Assembly (NCBI GenBank): GCA_003278925.1
Contig: QCCN01000010.1
Coordinates: 1 to 58,339, forward strand
Source of the DNA: Prochlorococcus sp. AG-347-L17
GTDB lineage: Bacteria; Cyanobacteriota; Cyanobacteriia; PCC-6307; Cyanobiaceae
DNA length: 58,339 nucleotides
Direction of reading: 5' to 3'
Below, piece after piece: positions 57,271 to 58,339 of this stretch (its first letter is position 1; the number at the start of each line of letters is the position of its first letter). The notes beneath the pieces were generated by a model. That model was not told the origin of the DNA and did not search any database. It saw nothing but the letters and a program-made list of their open reading frames with translations. The position numbers and the translations under genes were made by a program.

Positions 57271-58233
57271 TCAATTTTGCTTAGCACTGTTTATTGATCT
57301 AATTCTGTAAATTGGACGACTTTGACTTTCATGATATGTCCTAATTAAAAGTTCACTCAACAATCCAAAGCTAAATAATTGAACACCAGCAATTCCTAAT
57401 ATTAATGCAAACATCAGCAACGGACGATTTCCAATATCCTCACCCATTATTTTTAAAACTATCAAATAAGAACTTATCGCAAGGCTAAAGAAAATACTTA
57501 TAATTCCAACAAAACCAAATCCATACATCGGTCTTGTTAAAAATTTAGTCATAAACCAAACAGTTAGTAAATCCATTAAAACTCTAAAAGTTCTATCAAT
57601 TCCATATTTACTAGATCCATATTGCCTGCTCCTATGATTTACTTTAATTTCTTTGATTCTTGCACCTTCAATATTTGCTAAAACGGGCAAAAACCTGTGA
57701 AGTTCGCCATATAACTTTATATCTTCTATTATTTCTTTCTTAAACGCTTTTAATGAGCATCCATAGTCATGCAACTTCAAACCTGTTACGTGAGCTATTA
57801 ACTTATTCGCTATTTTTGATGGTATCTTTCTATTAATTAATTTATCTTTTCTATCAAACCTCCAACCACAAACCAAATCAAAACCATTATTAATCTCTGA
57901 AATTAATAAAGGAATATCATTTGGATCATTCTGTAAATCACCATCCAAAGTAATAACAATATCGCCCTTACAATTATCAAAGCCAGCTGACATTGCTGCA
58001 GTTTGACCATAATTTTTGCGAAGAGAAATTACTGACAATTCTTTAATTCTGAGAGTTAGTTCCTTTAATACTTGATGAGTATTATCTTTAGAACCATCAT
58101 TTACAACAATCATTTCAAAATTAAATTTATGAGATGACATTACATTTATAACTTCATCCAATAAAAGACCAATACTCTCGCTTTCATTGAAAACAGGGAC
58201 GATAATAGAAATTAATTGTTTTATATCTGACAT
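57271..58233 (-). CDS. GtrB/DPM1-like family 2 glycosyltransferase
   Basis: 320 residues. A cytoplasmic GT-A domain (to about 225) with SIIVPVFNESESIGLLLDEV, NDGSKDNTHQVL, the DxD-type site in TLDGDLQNDP, and GCSLKAFKKEI; then two C-terminal transmembrane helices (about 230-255 and 270-290). Enzymes of this layout transfer a sugar from a nucleotide to polyprenyl phosphate for envelope glycans. Donor and acceptor unknown. It converges 4 bp from the HEAT-like gene. Confidence 0.9.
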   Translation of the reverse strand: MSDIKQLISIIVPVFNESESIGLLLDEVINVMSSHKFNFEMIVVNDGSKDNTHQVLKELTLRIKELSVISLRKNYGQTAAMSAGFDNCKGDIVITLDGDLQNDPNDIPLLISEINNGFDLVCGWRFDRKDKLINRKIPSKIANKLIAHVTGLKLHDYGCSLKAFKKEIIEDIKLYGELHRFLPVLANIEGARIKEIKVNHRSRQYGSSKYGIDRTFRVLMDLLTVWFMTKFLTRPMYGFGFVGIISIFFSLAISSYLIVLKIMGEDIGNRPLLMFALILGIAGVQLFSFGLLSELLIRTYHESQSRPIYRIRSINSAKQN

Positions 58234-58290
58234 TTATATCTAATAATAATTACACAATTTTAACTTAATTTAGAACATTAAAATTAAACA

Positions 58291-58318
58291 AAAAAAATCA
58301 CCACAAACGTGGTGATTT
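58291..58318 (-). terminator. Intrinsic terminator for a leftward gene beyond the window
   Basis: A 10-bp perfect stem, AAATCACCAC (58295-58304) with GTGGTGATTT (58309-58318), a 4-base loop and, on the minus-strand side, a run of T (reading TTTTTTT after the stem). This orientation stops transcription arriving from the right. It is the clearest hairpin-plus-T-run in the window. Confidence 0.75.
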
Positions 58319-58339
58319 AAATTATTTAAGGGAAATTTA

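Overview
The window is about 58 kb of very AT-rich, densely packed cyanobacterial chromosome. The gene set points to high-light-adapted Prochlorococcus: rpoC split into rpoC1 and rpoC2, a high-light-inducible protein gene, psaL/psaI, a ferredoxin-dependent glutamate synthase, cyanobacteria-only families (DUF1257/Ycf35, DUF2997, DUF3143, DUF3493, DUF1997) and a biotin operon carrying the picocyanobacterial esterase BioK. This assignment comes from gene content and composition, not from a database search. There are no insertion sequences, CRISPR arrays or prophages; nearly everything is core genome.

Layout. (1) 3-4402: biotin operon bioF (cut by the window edge)-bioK-bioC-bioD-bioA, with start and stop codons touching or overlapping throughout. 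(2) 4411-9014: a DUF3143 protein, a membrane-anchored J-domain protein, rsmG, then a leftward cluster DUF2997-ycf35-ferredoxin-aldo/keto reductase and a HEAT-repeat protein. (3) 9033-21225, leftward: rpsT-tatD-rpoB-rpoC1-rpoC2, followed by an hli gene, rlmN and a 48-residue membrane protein. The hli gene and the 48-residue protein are short genes that I found by reading the intergenic sequence. (4) 21350-30569: hisD, htrA-rpiA leftward, and the rightward rimP-nusA-ylxR-infB operon with a DUF3493 gene facing it. (5) 30624-35131: tRNA-Thr(CGT), two glycosyltransferases and a radical SAM protein. (6) 35147-42407: clpS, dapL, rne overlapping rnhB, a DUF1997 gene, pheA, an MPBQ/MSBQ methyltransferase and a LON-domain protein. 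(7) 42464-47172, leftward: the str operon rpsL-rpsG-fusA-tuf-rpsJ. (8) 47371-53136: glutamate synthase with a YciI-like gene, and lipA. (9) 53430-58233: a resolvase-like protein with an altered active site, a 70-residue unknown, a serine hydrolase and an NlpC/P60 peptidase in head-to-head arrangement, psaI-psaL, a small HEAT-like membrane protein and a GtrB-type glycosyltransferase. A leftward intrinsic terminator lies at the right edge.

Most of the window serves transcription and translation (RNA polymerase, NusA, IF-2, EF-Tu, EF-G, S7, S10, S12, S20, RNase E, RNase HII, RimP, RsmG, RlmN). The rest covers cofactors (biotin, lipoate, plastoquinone/tocopherol), amino acids (His, Phe, Lys/DAP, Glu), photosystem I and the cell envelope. 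I saw no obviously novel multi-gene system. The features most worth a second look are the dual-coding rne/rnhB junction, the resolvase-like protein lacking the expected nucleophilic serine, the head-to-head wall-enzyme pair, the redox cluster with a palindrome at its promoter, and the near absence of space for terminators between convergent genes.
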